Positions 8,332-16,057 of a stretch of DNA of 36,250 nucleotides are shown one piece after another. The notes under the pieces were generated by a model. That model made no database searches and was not told the DNA's origin. It saw nothing but the letters and a program-made list of their open reading frames with translations. Within the stretch, counting starts at the first letter, position 1, and the number at the start of each line of letters is the position of its first letter. The stretch comes from JBLHOS01 sp047623825 (GTDB lineage Bacteria > Pseudomonadota > Alphaproteobacteria > Rhodobacterales > Rhodobacteraceae). The stretch spans positions 1-36,250 of the forward strand of contig JBLHOS010000021.1 in NCBI GenBank assembly GCA_047623825.1. Direction: 5' to 3'. The translations under genes and the position numbers were made by a program.

Positions 8332-11300
8332 TCACGCCGCCTCCGCCAAAAGGCTCGCATTGCCACCAGCTGCGGTGGTGTCGATGCAGATATGACGCTC
8401 AATCACGCAACGCTCTGCCAGATCCTGTTCGGCAAACACTTGGATCAGGCGGCCCGGACGTTCTGCCAGACTTTGACGGATCGGACGCAACGCCGCATCC
8501 TTGGCCCAAAGCACGACCGCATCGAAACCCGAAAGCTGAGACAAGACATCCGCCTGCAATCCGGGCACCAAGATCGGGACACAAGCCTGCGCGTGGGCGA
8601 TCTGCGCTTGCGCTTGCGCGGCCTCAGGTGTTGGGCCAAGGCACAGCACCACACCGCGGCCATAGATGCTCAGCCGGTTCGACTCGCCCGTCGGGCCGGG
8701 CAAAGATGTTGTTGAAAGGCAGGTTTGCAGCCGTTGGGCGGCCGTGATCTCAGCCTGAATCTGGCCGATGGTTTGCGCACAAACGACATCTGCATCGTGG
8801 GTAACACGATCAGGTCGGGTAAAGCGCGCAACATAAAGTGGGCCGCCCGCCTTTGGCCCGGTTCCCGACAGCCCCTCACCGCCAAACGGTTGGGAGCCGA
8901 CAATCGCGCCGATCTGGTTGCGGTTGATATAGATATTTCCCGCATTCATTTGCTGAGTCACCTGTTCAACCCGATCATCAATACGCGAATGCATCCCGAA
9001 TGTCAGGCCATAGCCGGTAGCATTGATCGCCGCGACCACGTCGTCCAATGCGCGGCCTTTATAGGTCGCGACGTGCAGGACCGGACCGAACACTTCGCTT
9101 TCCAGATCGGCAATACCGTCAACCTTGATCACCGCCGGGCCAACAAAAATACCGTTTGACGGAACCGGTAATTGCTTGATCAGACGACCCTGAACCTTGG
9201 CCTTCAAGATATGCGCGTTGATCCCGTTGCGGGCGTCGCTTGTAATCACCGGGCCAATGTCAGTGCGCAGATCCCATGGGTCACCCAGTCGCAACTCATC
9301 CATCACACCTGACAACATCTCAAGGAATGCAGGCGCTATGTCTTCTTGCAGATAAAGCATCCGAAGCGCGGAGCAACGTTGCCCCGAGGACTGAAAGGCC
9401 GACACGACAACATCACGAATTGCCTGCTCAGGTAGGGCAGTGCTGTCAACGATCATGGCATTCAGACCGCCAGTTTCAGCCAGCAAGGGCGCTGTCGGCG
9501 CCAAGTGCTGCGCCATTGATCGGTTGATTGTCTGCGCCGTCGCGGTTGAGCCCGTAAAGCAAACCGCGTTAATCCTGATATCAGACGTCAGGGCCGCCCC
9601 CACAACTGACCCAAGTCCCGGCAACAACTGTAAGGCATCAGCAGGAACACCCGCCTGATGCAACAAACGAACCCCGATTGCGGCTGTTATGGCCGTTGGT
9701 TCTGCTGGTTTTGCCAGCACACTGTTGCCCGCCGCCAGTGCTGCCGCAATCTGACCAGTAAAGATCGCCAAGGGAAAGTTCCAAGGTGAAATACATGTGA
9801 TCAGGCCACGCGGTGGTGCGGTCAGTTCCAGCCCGCGGGCTGCGTAATAGCGCAAGAAATCTACGGCTTCACGCAACTCTGCAATCGCATCCATCGGAGT
9901 TTTGCCAGCTTCGCGAACCAAAACGGCAAAAAACTCACCAAACGCTTGTTCATAAAGATCGGCTGCGCGCGATAAAATACGTGCGCGTTCACTGGCCGGG
10001 GCATCCCAGATGGCAGCCGCCGAAATCGCAGTTGCCACATCATTTGCTGTGGCCAATTGCACTTGCCCGACCTGATCGCCCAGTTTCGCAGGATTGATCA
10101 CAGCAACGGGTGCTGTCGCATCGATCGTGCCTGCAATAACCGGTCCTGCCAACCACTGTTGCGTTGCAAAGGGTGCCATCGCGGCGTCAATCTGGGCCAG
10201 ATCATCAACGCTGTGCAGATCCCAACCCTTGGAATTGGGCCGTTCAGCACCATAAATCGCATCTGGTGCGACCACCGCGCGATTGGGCGTGATCTCAACG
10301 GCAAACGGATCGGCAGCAATCTCTTCAGGCGCCACATCCTCATCAACGATCTGGTTCACAAATGAGCTGTTGGCCCCGTTCTCCAGCAATCGGCGGACCA
10401 GATAGGCCAACAAATCCTCATGCGCACCAACAGGCGCATAGATCCGGCAATGCGTCTGATTGGATTTGATCAGCGTGTTGTAAAGCACTTCACCCATGCC
10501 GTGCAGGCGTTGAAACTCAAATGTGGTCGGATCACCGGCCATTTCGATCACGGCGGCGACCGTATGGGCATTATGGGTGGCAAATTGCGGGTAAATCCGG
10601 TCGGTCATCGACAACAGCCGATGCGCGCAACAAATGTAGGACACGTCGGTTGAGGTTTTTTGTGTATAGACTGGAAAGCCAGACAACCCTTCAACTTGGG
10701 CGCGCTTGATCTCGGTATCCCAATACGCACCTTTGACAAGACGAACCATGATTTTGCGATCCAGCTCCGACGCCAGCGCGTAAAGCCAGTCGATCACTGG
10801 CGCGGCGCGTTTGCCGTAAGCCTGCACCACAACACCAAATCCGTCCCATCCGGCCAGCGAGGGATCGCGCAAGACGGCTTCGATCACGTCCAGCGACAGA
10901 TCCAGACGATCAGCCTCTTCTGCATCAATATTCAGGCCCATTCCGGCGTCGCGTGCCTTTTGCGCCAGATCCAGCGTGCGGGCGACCAATTCGGTCATGA
11001 CCCGATCGCGCTGGCCCACCTCATAACGCGGATGCAGCGCGGATAGCTTGATCGAGATGCCAGGATTACGGCGAATATCATCTGACGTACATTCCGCAGC
11101 CAGCCGTTTAATCGACTTGGCATACGCGCGATAAAATGCATCTGCATCTTTGGCAGTCATCGCCGCCTCACCCAGCATGTCGTAGGAATAGGTATAGCCT
11201 TGGGTTTCCTTTTTCCTGCCGCGCTGAAGGGCCTCATCAATGGTTTGGCCCAGCACAAATTGTGCGCCCAACTCCTTCATCGCACGGCTGACAGCGACCC

Positions 11301-11763
11301 GGATTACCGGCTCACCAACGCGCTTAACTGCCTCTTTCAACACCGACGCCACACCGCGTCCATCTTGCAAGATCTTGCCGGTCAGCATCAGCGCCCAAGT
11401 CGACGCGTTAACCAAGGATGAGCTGGATTTTCCAAGGTGTTCGCCCCAGGCTGACGGCGCGATCTTATCCTCAATCAACGCGTCCACCGTCAGGGCGTCA
11501 GGCACCCGCAACAGCGCCTCAGCCAGACACATCAATGCGATGCCTTCGTCAGTCGAAAGGCCATATTCGGCCAGAAAAACCTCCATCAGGCCGGGATTGC
11601 CATCCGCACGCACTGCACGCACCATCGCCGTCGCTCGCTTTGAGACGTCCGCGCGCCACTGATCGCTGAACCCTGCGGCTGCAATCAGGTCCGCTAAAAC
11701 GGCTGTATCGGCGCGAGTATGATGCTCACGAATGCTTTGGCGGACCGATGGAAGGCTGGACAT
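8332..11763 (-). CDS. putA: Bifunctional proline dehydrogenase / P5C dehydrogenase
   Basis: Oxidises L-proline to glutamate in two coupled steps: FAD-dependent proline dehydrogenase, then NAD-dependent delta-1-pyrroline-5-carboxylate dehydrogenase. In the 1143-residue protein the proline dehydrogenase barrel spans about residues 130-450 (LSALHPRYE, RLVKGAYWD and FATHNAHT segments) and the aldehyde dehydrogenase about 500-980. E763 lies in LLAETGGLNA and the catalytic C797 in SGQRCSALR. A further C-terminal domain of about 150 residues follows. There is no ribbon-helix-helix DNA-binding domain at the N-terminus, so this PutA is unlikely to repress itself. Regulation is expected from the divergent Lrp-type gene. 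Confidence 0.95.
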   Translation of the reverse strand: MSSLPSVRQSIREHHTRADTAVLADLIAAAGFSDQWRADVSKRATAMVRAVRADGNPGLMEVFLAEYGLSTDEGIALMCLAEALLRVPDALTVDALIEDKIAPSAWGEHLGKSSSSLVNASTWALMLTGKILQDGRGVASVLKEAVKRVGEPVIRVAVSRAMKELGAQFVLGQTIDEALQRGRKKETQGYTYSYDMLGEAAMTAKDADAFYRAYAKSIKRLAAECTSDDIRRNPGISIKLSALHPRYEVGQRDRVMTELVARTLDLAQKARDAGMGLNIDAEEADRLDLSLDVIEAVLRDPSLAGWDGFGVVVQAYGKRAAPVIDWLYALASELDRKIMVRLVKGAYWDTEIKRAQVEGLSGFPVYTQKTSTDVSYICCAHRLLSMTDRIYPQFATHNAHTVAAVIEMAGDPTTFEFQRLHGMGEVLYNTLIKSNQTHCRIYAPVGAHEDLLAYLVRRLLENGANSSFVNQIVDEDVAPEEIAADPFAVEITPNRAVVAPDAIYGAERPNSKGWDLHSVDDLAQIDAAMAPFATQQWLAGPVIAGTIDATAPVAVINPAKLGDQVGQVQLATANDVATAISAAAIWDAPASERARILSRAADLYEQAFGEFFAVLVREAGKTPMDAIAELREAVDFLRYYAARGLELTAPPRGLITCISPWNFPLAIFTGQIAAALAAGNSVLAKPAEPTAITAAIGVRLLHQAGVPADALQLLPGLGSVVGAALTSDIRINAVCFTGSTATAQTINRSMAQHLAPTAPLLAETGGLNAMIVDSTALPEQAIRDVVVSAFQSSGQRCSALRMLYLQEDIAPAFLEMLSGVMDELRLGDPWDLRTDIGPVITSDARNGINAHILKAKVQGRLIKQLPVPSNGIFVGPAVIKVDGIADLESEVFGPVLHVATYKGRALDDVVAAINATGYGLTFGMHSRIDDRVEQVTQQMNAGNIYINRNQIGAIVGSQPFGGEGLSGTGPKAGGPLYVARFTRPDRVTHDADVVCAQTIGQIQAEITAAQRLQTCLSTTSLPGPTGESNRLSIYGRGVVLCLGPTPEAAQAQAQIAHAQACVPILVPGLQADVLSQLSGFDAVVLWAKDAALRPIRQSLAERPGRLIQVFAEQDLAERCVIERHICIDTTAAGGNASLLAEAA

Positions 11764-11776
11764 GGCAAAACCCCTG

Positions 11777-11802
11777 TTGAATACGCGGCCAATCTAATTC
11801 AA
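11777..11802. promoter_or_regulatory. Candidate PutR operator between putA and putR
   Basis: A perfect 6-bp inverted repeat (TTGAAT, 14-nt spacer, ATTCAA) lies 14 bp upstream of the putA start. A second TGAATTTGGCC element near 11830 is a partial mirror of GGCCAATCTAATTCA within this site. Lrp-family regulators commonly bind such dispersed AT-rich dyads. Assignment to PutR is inferred from position only. Confidence 0.35.
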
Positions 11803-11889
11803 ACCCCAAAGGCATGCCGACTGAATTTGGCCGGTTATGTAGGCGAATACACTCATTTTCAGCACACTTAAGGCAAAGAGATAAGTATA

Positions 11890-12351
11890 ATGACCAATAT
11901 CGGATCACTAGACCGCTATGACCTAAAGATTATTCAGATTCTGTCCGGTGATGGCCGGTTGCCGGTCACGGATTTGGCAAAACAGGTTGGCCTATCAAAA
12001 ACTCCCTGTCAGGTGCGTCTAAAACGACTGCAGGCGCAGGGCTACATTTTGGGATTTCGCGCTGTCCTTGACCCAGCAAAACTGGCCCAAGAGCATGTTG
12101 CCTTTGTTGAAGTCAGGCTGACCGACACGACCGAAAAGGCGCTGACCGCTTTTAACGATGCAGTACGCAATGTGCATGAGATTGAGCAGTGCCACATGAT
12201 CGCAGGCGGGTTCGATTACCTACTAAAGGTGCGAACCCGCGATATTCAGGGCTACCGGCATGTTTTGGGGCAGGTCATTTCTGCCCTGCCCCATGTCGCT
12301 AGCACGTCGACCCATGTCTCGATGCAATCTGTGAAAGATAATGCCTTTTAG
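11890..12351 (+). CDS. putR: Lrp/AsnC-family regulator, probable proline-responsive activator of putA
   Basis: The 153-residue protein has an N-terminal helix-turn-helix (about residues 10-60: LSGDGRLPVTDLAKQVGLSK followed by TPCQVRLKRLQ) and a C-terminal RAM ligand-binding domain (HVAFVEVRL, CHMIAGGFDYLLKVRTRD). It is transcribed divergently from putA across 126 bp, the standard arrangement for PutR, which activates putA in response to proline in alphaproteobacteria. The stop lies 6 bp from the converging helicase gene, leaving no room for separate terminators. The function is well supported by family and neighbourhood; the ligand is inferred. Confidence 0.88.
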   Translation: MTNIGSLDRYDLKIIQILSGDGRLPVTDLAKQVGLSKTPCQVRLKRLQAQGYILGFRAVLDPAKLAQEHVAFVEVRLTDTTEKALTAFNDAVRNVHEIEQCHMIAGGFDYLLKVRTRDIQGYRHVLGQVISALPHVASTSTHVSMQSVKDNAF

Positions 12352-12357
12352 GGCATA

Positions 12358-14607
12358 TTAAGAGGTTGGCCGCCCTTTGCCAGGGCGTGGGCCCGATCCA
12401 GCAGGCTTACCACCGGTCTTTGGCTTACCGCGAAACGGCTTGCTGTTGGCACCGGGTGGGACGAAACGCTTGGACGGATCGCTGGCGGCAGGCCGAGGGG
12501 GTCTGCTGGCACCGGCATCATCAGGACTATTGGGTCGTGCCGGGCGCTTATCAAATTTCCGAGGCGGCTTTTGTGTGCCGTCATGGGCTGCTCTTGGTGC
12601 AGGTTTGCCTTTTGGCTTTGCGGCACCGTAGGGCCCGCTTGCGGGACGTGGACCGGCGGCGTGGCGCGGACCTGCATTTGGTCTGGGCGCATCGCCTTCA
12701 CCGGCTGGGGCTCGGTCTGGACGCCACTCAGATTTCTGTGCAGGCGGGCCTGACTTTTTCTGACGCGGTTTACGGTCATCTGCCGAACGCTCTGGGCGAT
12801 CAGGGCGCGGCGCACTCGGACGCTCTGACCGTTCTGGACGATCTGCGCGTGGTTTGCGATCTTCTGAACGTTCTGGGCGATCCGCACGGCGTTTGCGATC
12901 TTCTGAACGTTCTGGGCGATCCGCACGTGGTTTGCGATCTTCTGAACGTTCTGGGCGTGGATTGCTTGGACGCTCACCACGCTCAGCGCCGTATGCTGGT
13001 TTTGAGCTAGCGTACGGCGCGCGCGCACCAAGCTCAGGCGCCTTATCCAGTGCCGTAACGATTACCTTGTCTTCAAGACGCAGATCCGGGCCCAGTGCCG
13101 CTAGAAAGCCAGCAGTACTGCTTGTCTGGATCTCAACATATGAGACATCCTGCTGAATGCGGATCGCACCAATATCATCTTTGGTGATGTTGCCTGCGCG
13201 GCAAAGCAATGGCAGCAGCCAACGCGGTTCCGCTTTATCATTCCGGCCGACAGAGACGGAGAACCATGTGCTTGGGCCAAACTCGGTCCGCTCACGCGGT
13301 GCCGGGGCTGTGCCGGGGGCTGCCAGTTCTTCGGGGGCGGATTGGCGGCTACGATACAGGTGCACATAGGCTGCGGCCAGTTGGCTGGGGCTAAACTGAT
13401 CAACCAGTTTGGCAACAAAATCCTGCAGGTCTTCGGAAACCGGATCAGTCCACGACGGATCGGACAGCAGGCGTTCTTCATCACGCGACAACACATCCTG
13501 TGCTGAGGGTGGATTGGCCCAATTAGCAGTGACTTTCGCCATTTTAAGTAACCGCTGCGCCTTGGAAGACGCCTTGGTTGGAACGATCAGAACACTGACG
13601 CCTTTGCGCCCAGCACGACCTGTACGGCCCGAGCGGTGTAGCAAAGTGTCTGAGTTTGATGGCAGATCGGCGTGGATCACCAGTTCAAGATTGGGCAGGT
13701 CGATGCCGCGTGCCGCCACGTCTGTGGCCACACAGACCCGGGCACGCCCATCACGCATCGCTTGCAGGGCATGGGTCCGCTCATTCTGGGTCAGCTCACC
13801 CGACAGCGCCACAACCGAAAAACCACGATTAGTGAACCGTGTGGTCAGTCGGTTTACCATTGCGCGGGTGTTACAAAACACGATCGCGTTCTTGGCCTCA
13901 TAAAAGCGTAACACGTTTATGATTGAGTTTTCGATGTCCTGTGGGACGACGTTCAATGCCCGATATTCGATATCTGCGTGCTGTGAGGTTCCGGCTGTCG
14001 TCTCAACCCGAACTGCATTCTTTTGATAGCTTTTGGCCAGGCTCGCGATTGAGCGTGGCACAGTTGCCGAGAACATCAGTGTGCGGCGATCCTCAGGCGC
14101 TTCGCCCAAGATGAACTCTAGATCTTCGCGAAATCCAAGGTCCAGCATTTCGTCGGCTTCGTCCAGCACAACGGCGCGGATCGATGTCAGATCAATGGAG
14201 GAGCGTTTAATATGGTCGCACAGCCGACCCGGTGTCGCCACAACGATATGGGCACCACGATCCAGCGCGCGTCGCTCATCGCGCATATCCATGCCGCCGA
14301 CGCATGACGTCACGACAGCGCCGGTTTGCGCATAAAGCCACGTCAGTTCGCGCCGGACTTGCAAAGCCAGCTCACGCGTTGGTGCAATGACCAGCGCCAA
14401 GGGCGCCTTGGCTGGACCAAAGCGCAGTTCCTCACCCAGCATGGTCGGAGCAATCGCCAAGCCGAAGCCGACAGTTTTGCCTGATCCGGTCTGGGCAGAG
14501 ACCAGAAGATCGGCATTACCCAAGGCGGCGTCAGTGACAGCCTCCTGAACGGGGGTCAAAGTATCATAGCCCTGCTGCGCCAGTGCATCTGAGAGAGTTT
14601 GGATCAC
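12358..14607 (-). CDS. DEAD-box ATP-dependent RNA helicase with repetitive basic tail
   Basis: RNA helicase of the DeaD/CsdA type, likely acting in ribosome assembly and RNA remodelling. From a GTG at 14607 it is 749 residues. Motifs in order: AQTGSGKT, PTREL, TPGR, DEAD, SAT, then the second RecA domain with ARGIDLPN and HRSGRTGRAGRKG. A DbpA-type RNA-binding domain follows (WFSVSVGRNDKAEPRWLLP and on). The last 200 or so residues are a low-complexity R/P/K/D-rich tail containing 13-residue repeats. A TTG at 14634 gives a longer ORF, but AAAGG lies just upstream of 14607 and homologues start near IQTLSDALA. A TATAAA hexamer at 14731-14736 (minus) suggests a leader of roughly 110 nt. Confidence 0.92.
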   Translation of the reverse strand: MIQTLSDALAQQGYDTLTPVQEAVTDAALGNADLLVSAQTGSGKTVGFGLAIAPTMLGEELRFGPAKAPLALVIAPTRELALQVRRELTWLYAQTGAVVTSCVGGMDMRDERRALDRGAHIVVATPGRLCDHIKRSSIDLTSIRAVVLDEADEMLDLGFREDLEFILGEAPEDRRTLMFSATVPRSIASLAKSYQKNAVRVETTAGTSQHADIEYRALNVVPQDIENSIINVLRFYEAKNAIVFCNTRAMVNRLTTRFTNRGFSVVALSGELTQNERTHALQAMRDGRARVCVATDVAARGIDLPNLELVIHADLPSNSDTLLHRSGRTGRAGRKGVSVLIVPTKASSKAQRLLKMAKVTANWANPPSAQDVLSRDEERLLSDPSWTDPVSEDLQDFVAKLVDQFSPSQLAAAYVHLYRSRQSAPEELAAPGTAPAPRERTEFGPSTWFSVSVGRNDKAEPRWLLPLLCRAGNITKDDIGAIRIQQDVSYVEIQTSSTAGFLAALGPDLRLEDKVIVTALDKAPELGARAPYASSKPAYGAERGERPSNPRPERSEDRKPRADRPERSEDRKRRADRPERSEDRKPRADRPERSERPSAPRPDRPERSADDRKPRQKKSGPPAQKSEWRPDRAPAGEGDAPRPNAGPRHAAGPRPASGPYGAAKPKGKPAPRAAHDGTQKPPRKFDKRPARPNSPDDAGASRPPRPAASDPSKRFVPPGANSKPFRGKPKTGGKPAGSGPRPGKGRPTS
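12814..12960 (-). repeat. 39-bp in-frame tandem repeat in the helicase tail
   Basis: Three near-identical 39-bp units begin at about 12853, 12892 and 12931, with degenerate copies on the low-coordinate side. Each encodes a 13-residue unit of the form RPERSEDRKPRAD; the only change in one copy is P to R. Because 39 is a multiple of three, copy number can change without breaking the reading frame. The units are charged, arginine-rich and probably disordered, like RNA-binding tails of other DEAD-box proteins. Confidence 0.85.
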
Positions 14608-14793
14608 GGAATGAACGCCTTTGATTGTTGGCAACGCCCGGTTATGTCGGAGGCCAGTTGGTCCGATCTCAAAGGCGATTAAAAGAGAGCTTTGCCCCTT
14701 ACGGGCTTTGCGCGGCTATGTACACAGGTTTTTATACCGCTTAGCACAGTTCTACGCTGGGCGTTTCAGGTGTCCCATCATTGCGCGCAGCAC

Positions 14794-15189
14794 TTAAATC
14801 ACAAAGAACCCTGATTGAACAATCAGATCTGCCGTCGCCCGACTGGACGCCATGGGAATGTCATAGACCACCGCCAAACGGGTCAACGCTTTGACATCGA
14901 CGTCATGGGGGTGCGGCGACAAGGGATCGATAAAGAAGATCAGAAGATCAATTTCTTCGGTCGCAATCAAAGCGCCGATTTGCTGATCCCCGCCCAAGGG
15001 GCCACTTTTGGTAAAGTTGAGCGTCAGGTCCGGCAAGCGTGCCGAGATGAAACCACCCGTCGTGGCCGTGCAGGTAAAGCGGTGCGGCCGCAAGATTTCC
15101 GCGTTCTTTTCGACCCAATCGGTCAGCCCCGGCTTCATCTGGTCATGGGCGATCAGAGCAATGTGTTTTGCAGAAGTTTCTGGGATCAC
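14794..15189 (-). CDS. mgsA: Methylglyoxal synthase, short form
   Basis: Converts dihydroxyacetone phosphate to methylglyoxal and phosphate, a bypass of lower glycolysis. From GTG at 15189 the protein is 131 residues. Conserved segments are HIALIAHDQMK near the N-terminus, TATTGGF, the phosphate-binding SGPLGGDQQIGAL carrying the catalytic aspartate, FFIDPLSPHPHDVDVKAL with the histidine and aspartates, and a final SRATADLIVQSGFF. The start at 15189 is chosen because AAGGCGA lies upstream and the extra 45 residues of a longer ORF (from 15324) show no family similarity. The C-terminus stops about 20 residues short of E. coli MgsA, so the equivalent of its C-terminal Arg150 is absent. Short MgsA forms are known. 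Confidence 0.85.
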   Translation of the reverse strand: MIPETSAKHIALIAHDQMKPGLTDWVEKNAEILRPHRFTCTATTGGFISARLPDLTLNFTKSGPLGGDQQIGALIATEEIDLLIFFIDPLSPHPHDVDVKALTRLAVVYDIPMASSRATADLIVQSGFFVI

Positions 15190-15305
15190 GCAGGTCGCCT
15201 TGGATTGAGGGCCTCGGGATTGAGCATCCCTGAGGTATTTTGCTTGGTCGCAACGATAGCGACAATCACGTCCGGTTACAAAGGCTGTCAAACCCGTCAC
15301 AGCAT

Positions 15306-15334
15306 TTGACCAAACTCCAATCAAAGATTAGAAC
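15306..15334 (+). promoter_or_regulatory. Predicted promoter of the imuA-imuB-dnaE2 operon
   Basis: TTGACC (15306-15311) and TAGAAC (15329-15334) are separated by 17 bp, matching a sigma-70-like promoter at 5/6 and 4/6 positions. The -10 element overlaps the LexA box, which would give direct repression. Confidence 0.55.
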
Positions 15335-15345
15335 AAAAAGAGAAC
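15331..15345 (+). promoter_or_regulatory. LexA (SOS) box upstream of imuA
   Basis: GAAC, 7 bases (AAAAAGA), GAAC: the reverse complement of the GTTC-N7-GTTC direct-repeat box recognised by LexA in alphaproteobacteria. It lies 25 bp before the imuA start and overlaps the predicted -10. The match is perfect in both half-sites and its position is exactly where SOS control of a mutasome operon is expected. Confidence 0.85.
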
Positions 15346-15370
15346 ATAGTTTGGATTCGTTATCCCGTGC

Positions 15371-16057
15371 ATGCCCCAGTCTCTTTGCAAATCCCACCTC
15401 TCAAGCCGCACCAAGCTGGATCTACGCAGCATCGGGGCGCAGAATATCCTGTCCGACGTCTTTCCCGAAACGGCGGCGGATGCGGGTGCCGTGGGGTTTG
15501 TGCTGTCCAACATTGCTCGCGATGCAGGCCCCATCTTATGGGTGCAGGACCGGGTGTCACTGAAAGAGGCGGGGCAGCCCTTTGTCCCCGGAATGGGGAC
15601 CAAACGGTCGATCATCCGGGTCAATGTCACACGTCCCGCAGATGTGTTGATGGCGATGGAGGACGGGCTGCGCACCAAGGGCCTGGCCGCCGTAATCGGC
15701 GAGATCTGGGGCGATCCCGCAGCACTAAGCTTCACTGCGACCAAGCGTTTGGCGATGCGCGCCGAGGCAAACGCCCTGCCCTGCTGGCTAATCCGGCGCG
15801 CTGCCAGCCCGAATTTAAGTGCGGCGCGCAATCGGTGGCGCGTGGCCTCATTGCCCTCAACCCCGCATCCAGACGACCCCAAGGCCCCGGGCGATCCGCG
15901 TTGGCACATCGAGTTGTTCCGTGCGCGTCAAGCCAAACCAGGGGCCTGGGTGGCAAGCTATGACCCCGAGACGGATCGTATCAATTTTTCTGCCGCATTT
16001 CGCGATGGAGCGATGGATCAGGGTGATGGCGCGATCGGGCAACGCGCCGCCAGATGA
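15371..16057 (+). CDS. imuA: ImuA, RecA-like mutasome accessory protein
   Basis: Damage-inducible partner of ImuB and DnaE2 in error-prone translesion synthesis. The 228-residue protein shows the alphaproteobacterial ImuA pattern: a divergent RecA-like core (DAGAVGFVLSNIA, GPILWVQDR, GLAAVIGEIWGD, LTATKRLAMRA-like and CWLIRRAAS) and a C-terminal segment HIELFRARQAKPGAWVASYD. No intact Walker A motif is present, as is usual for ImuA. The ATG has no good Shine-Dalgarno, so a leaderless or alternative start is possible; the SOS box lies 25 bp upstream. The 3' end overlaps imuB by 98 bp in another frame. Confidence 0.85.
   Translation: MPQSLCKSHLSSRTKLDLRSIGAQNILSDVFPETAADAGAVGFVLSNIARDAGPILWVQDRVSLKEAGQPFVPGMGTKRSIIRVNVTRPADVLMAMEDGLRTKGLAAVIGEIWGDPAALSFTATKRLAMRAEANALPCWLIRRAASPNLSAARNRWRVASLPSTPHPDDPKAPGDPRWHIELFRARQAKPGAWVASYDPETDRINFSAAFRDGAMDQGDGAIGQRAAR

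Noticed and set aside
12814..12960. Repeat cluster as a CRISPR array
   Set aside because: The units are contiguous with no spacers, are in frame with the helicase gene and encode a peptide repeat.
12366..13010. 214-codon plus-strand ORF with repeated VCDLLNVLGDPH units
   Set aside because: It is the complement of the helicase tail repeats. A 39-bp period with no stop in one unit keeps any frame open, and there is no ribosome site or family match.
14608..14634. TTG start at 14634 for the DEAD-box helicase
   Set aside because: TTG is rare, the GTG at 14607 has a better-placed AAAGG, and it matches the expected start of the domain.
15190..15324. N-terminal extension of methylglyoxal synthase from 15324
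   Set aside because: The extra 45 residues lack family similarity, and a GTG with AAGGCGA upstream at 15189 fits the conserved N-terminus.
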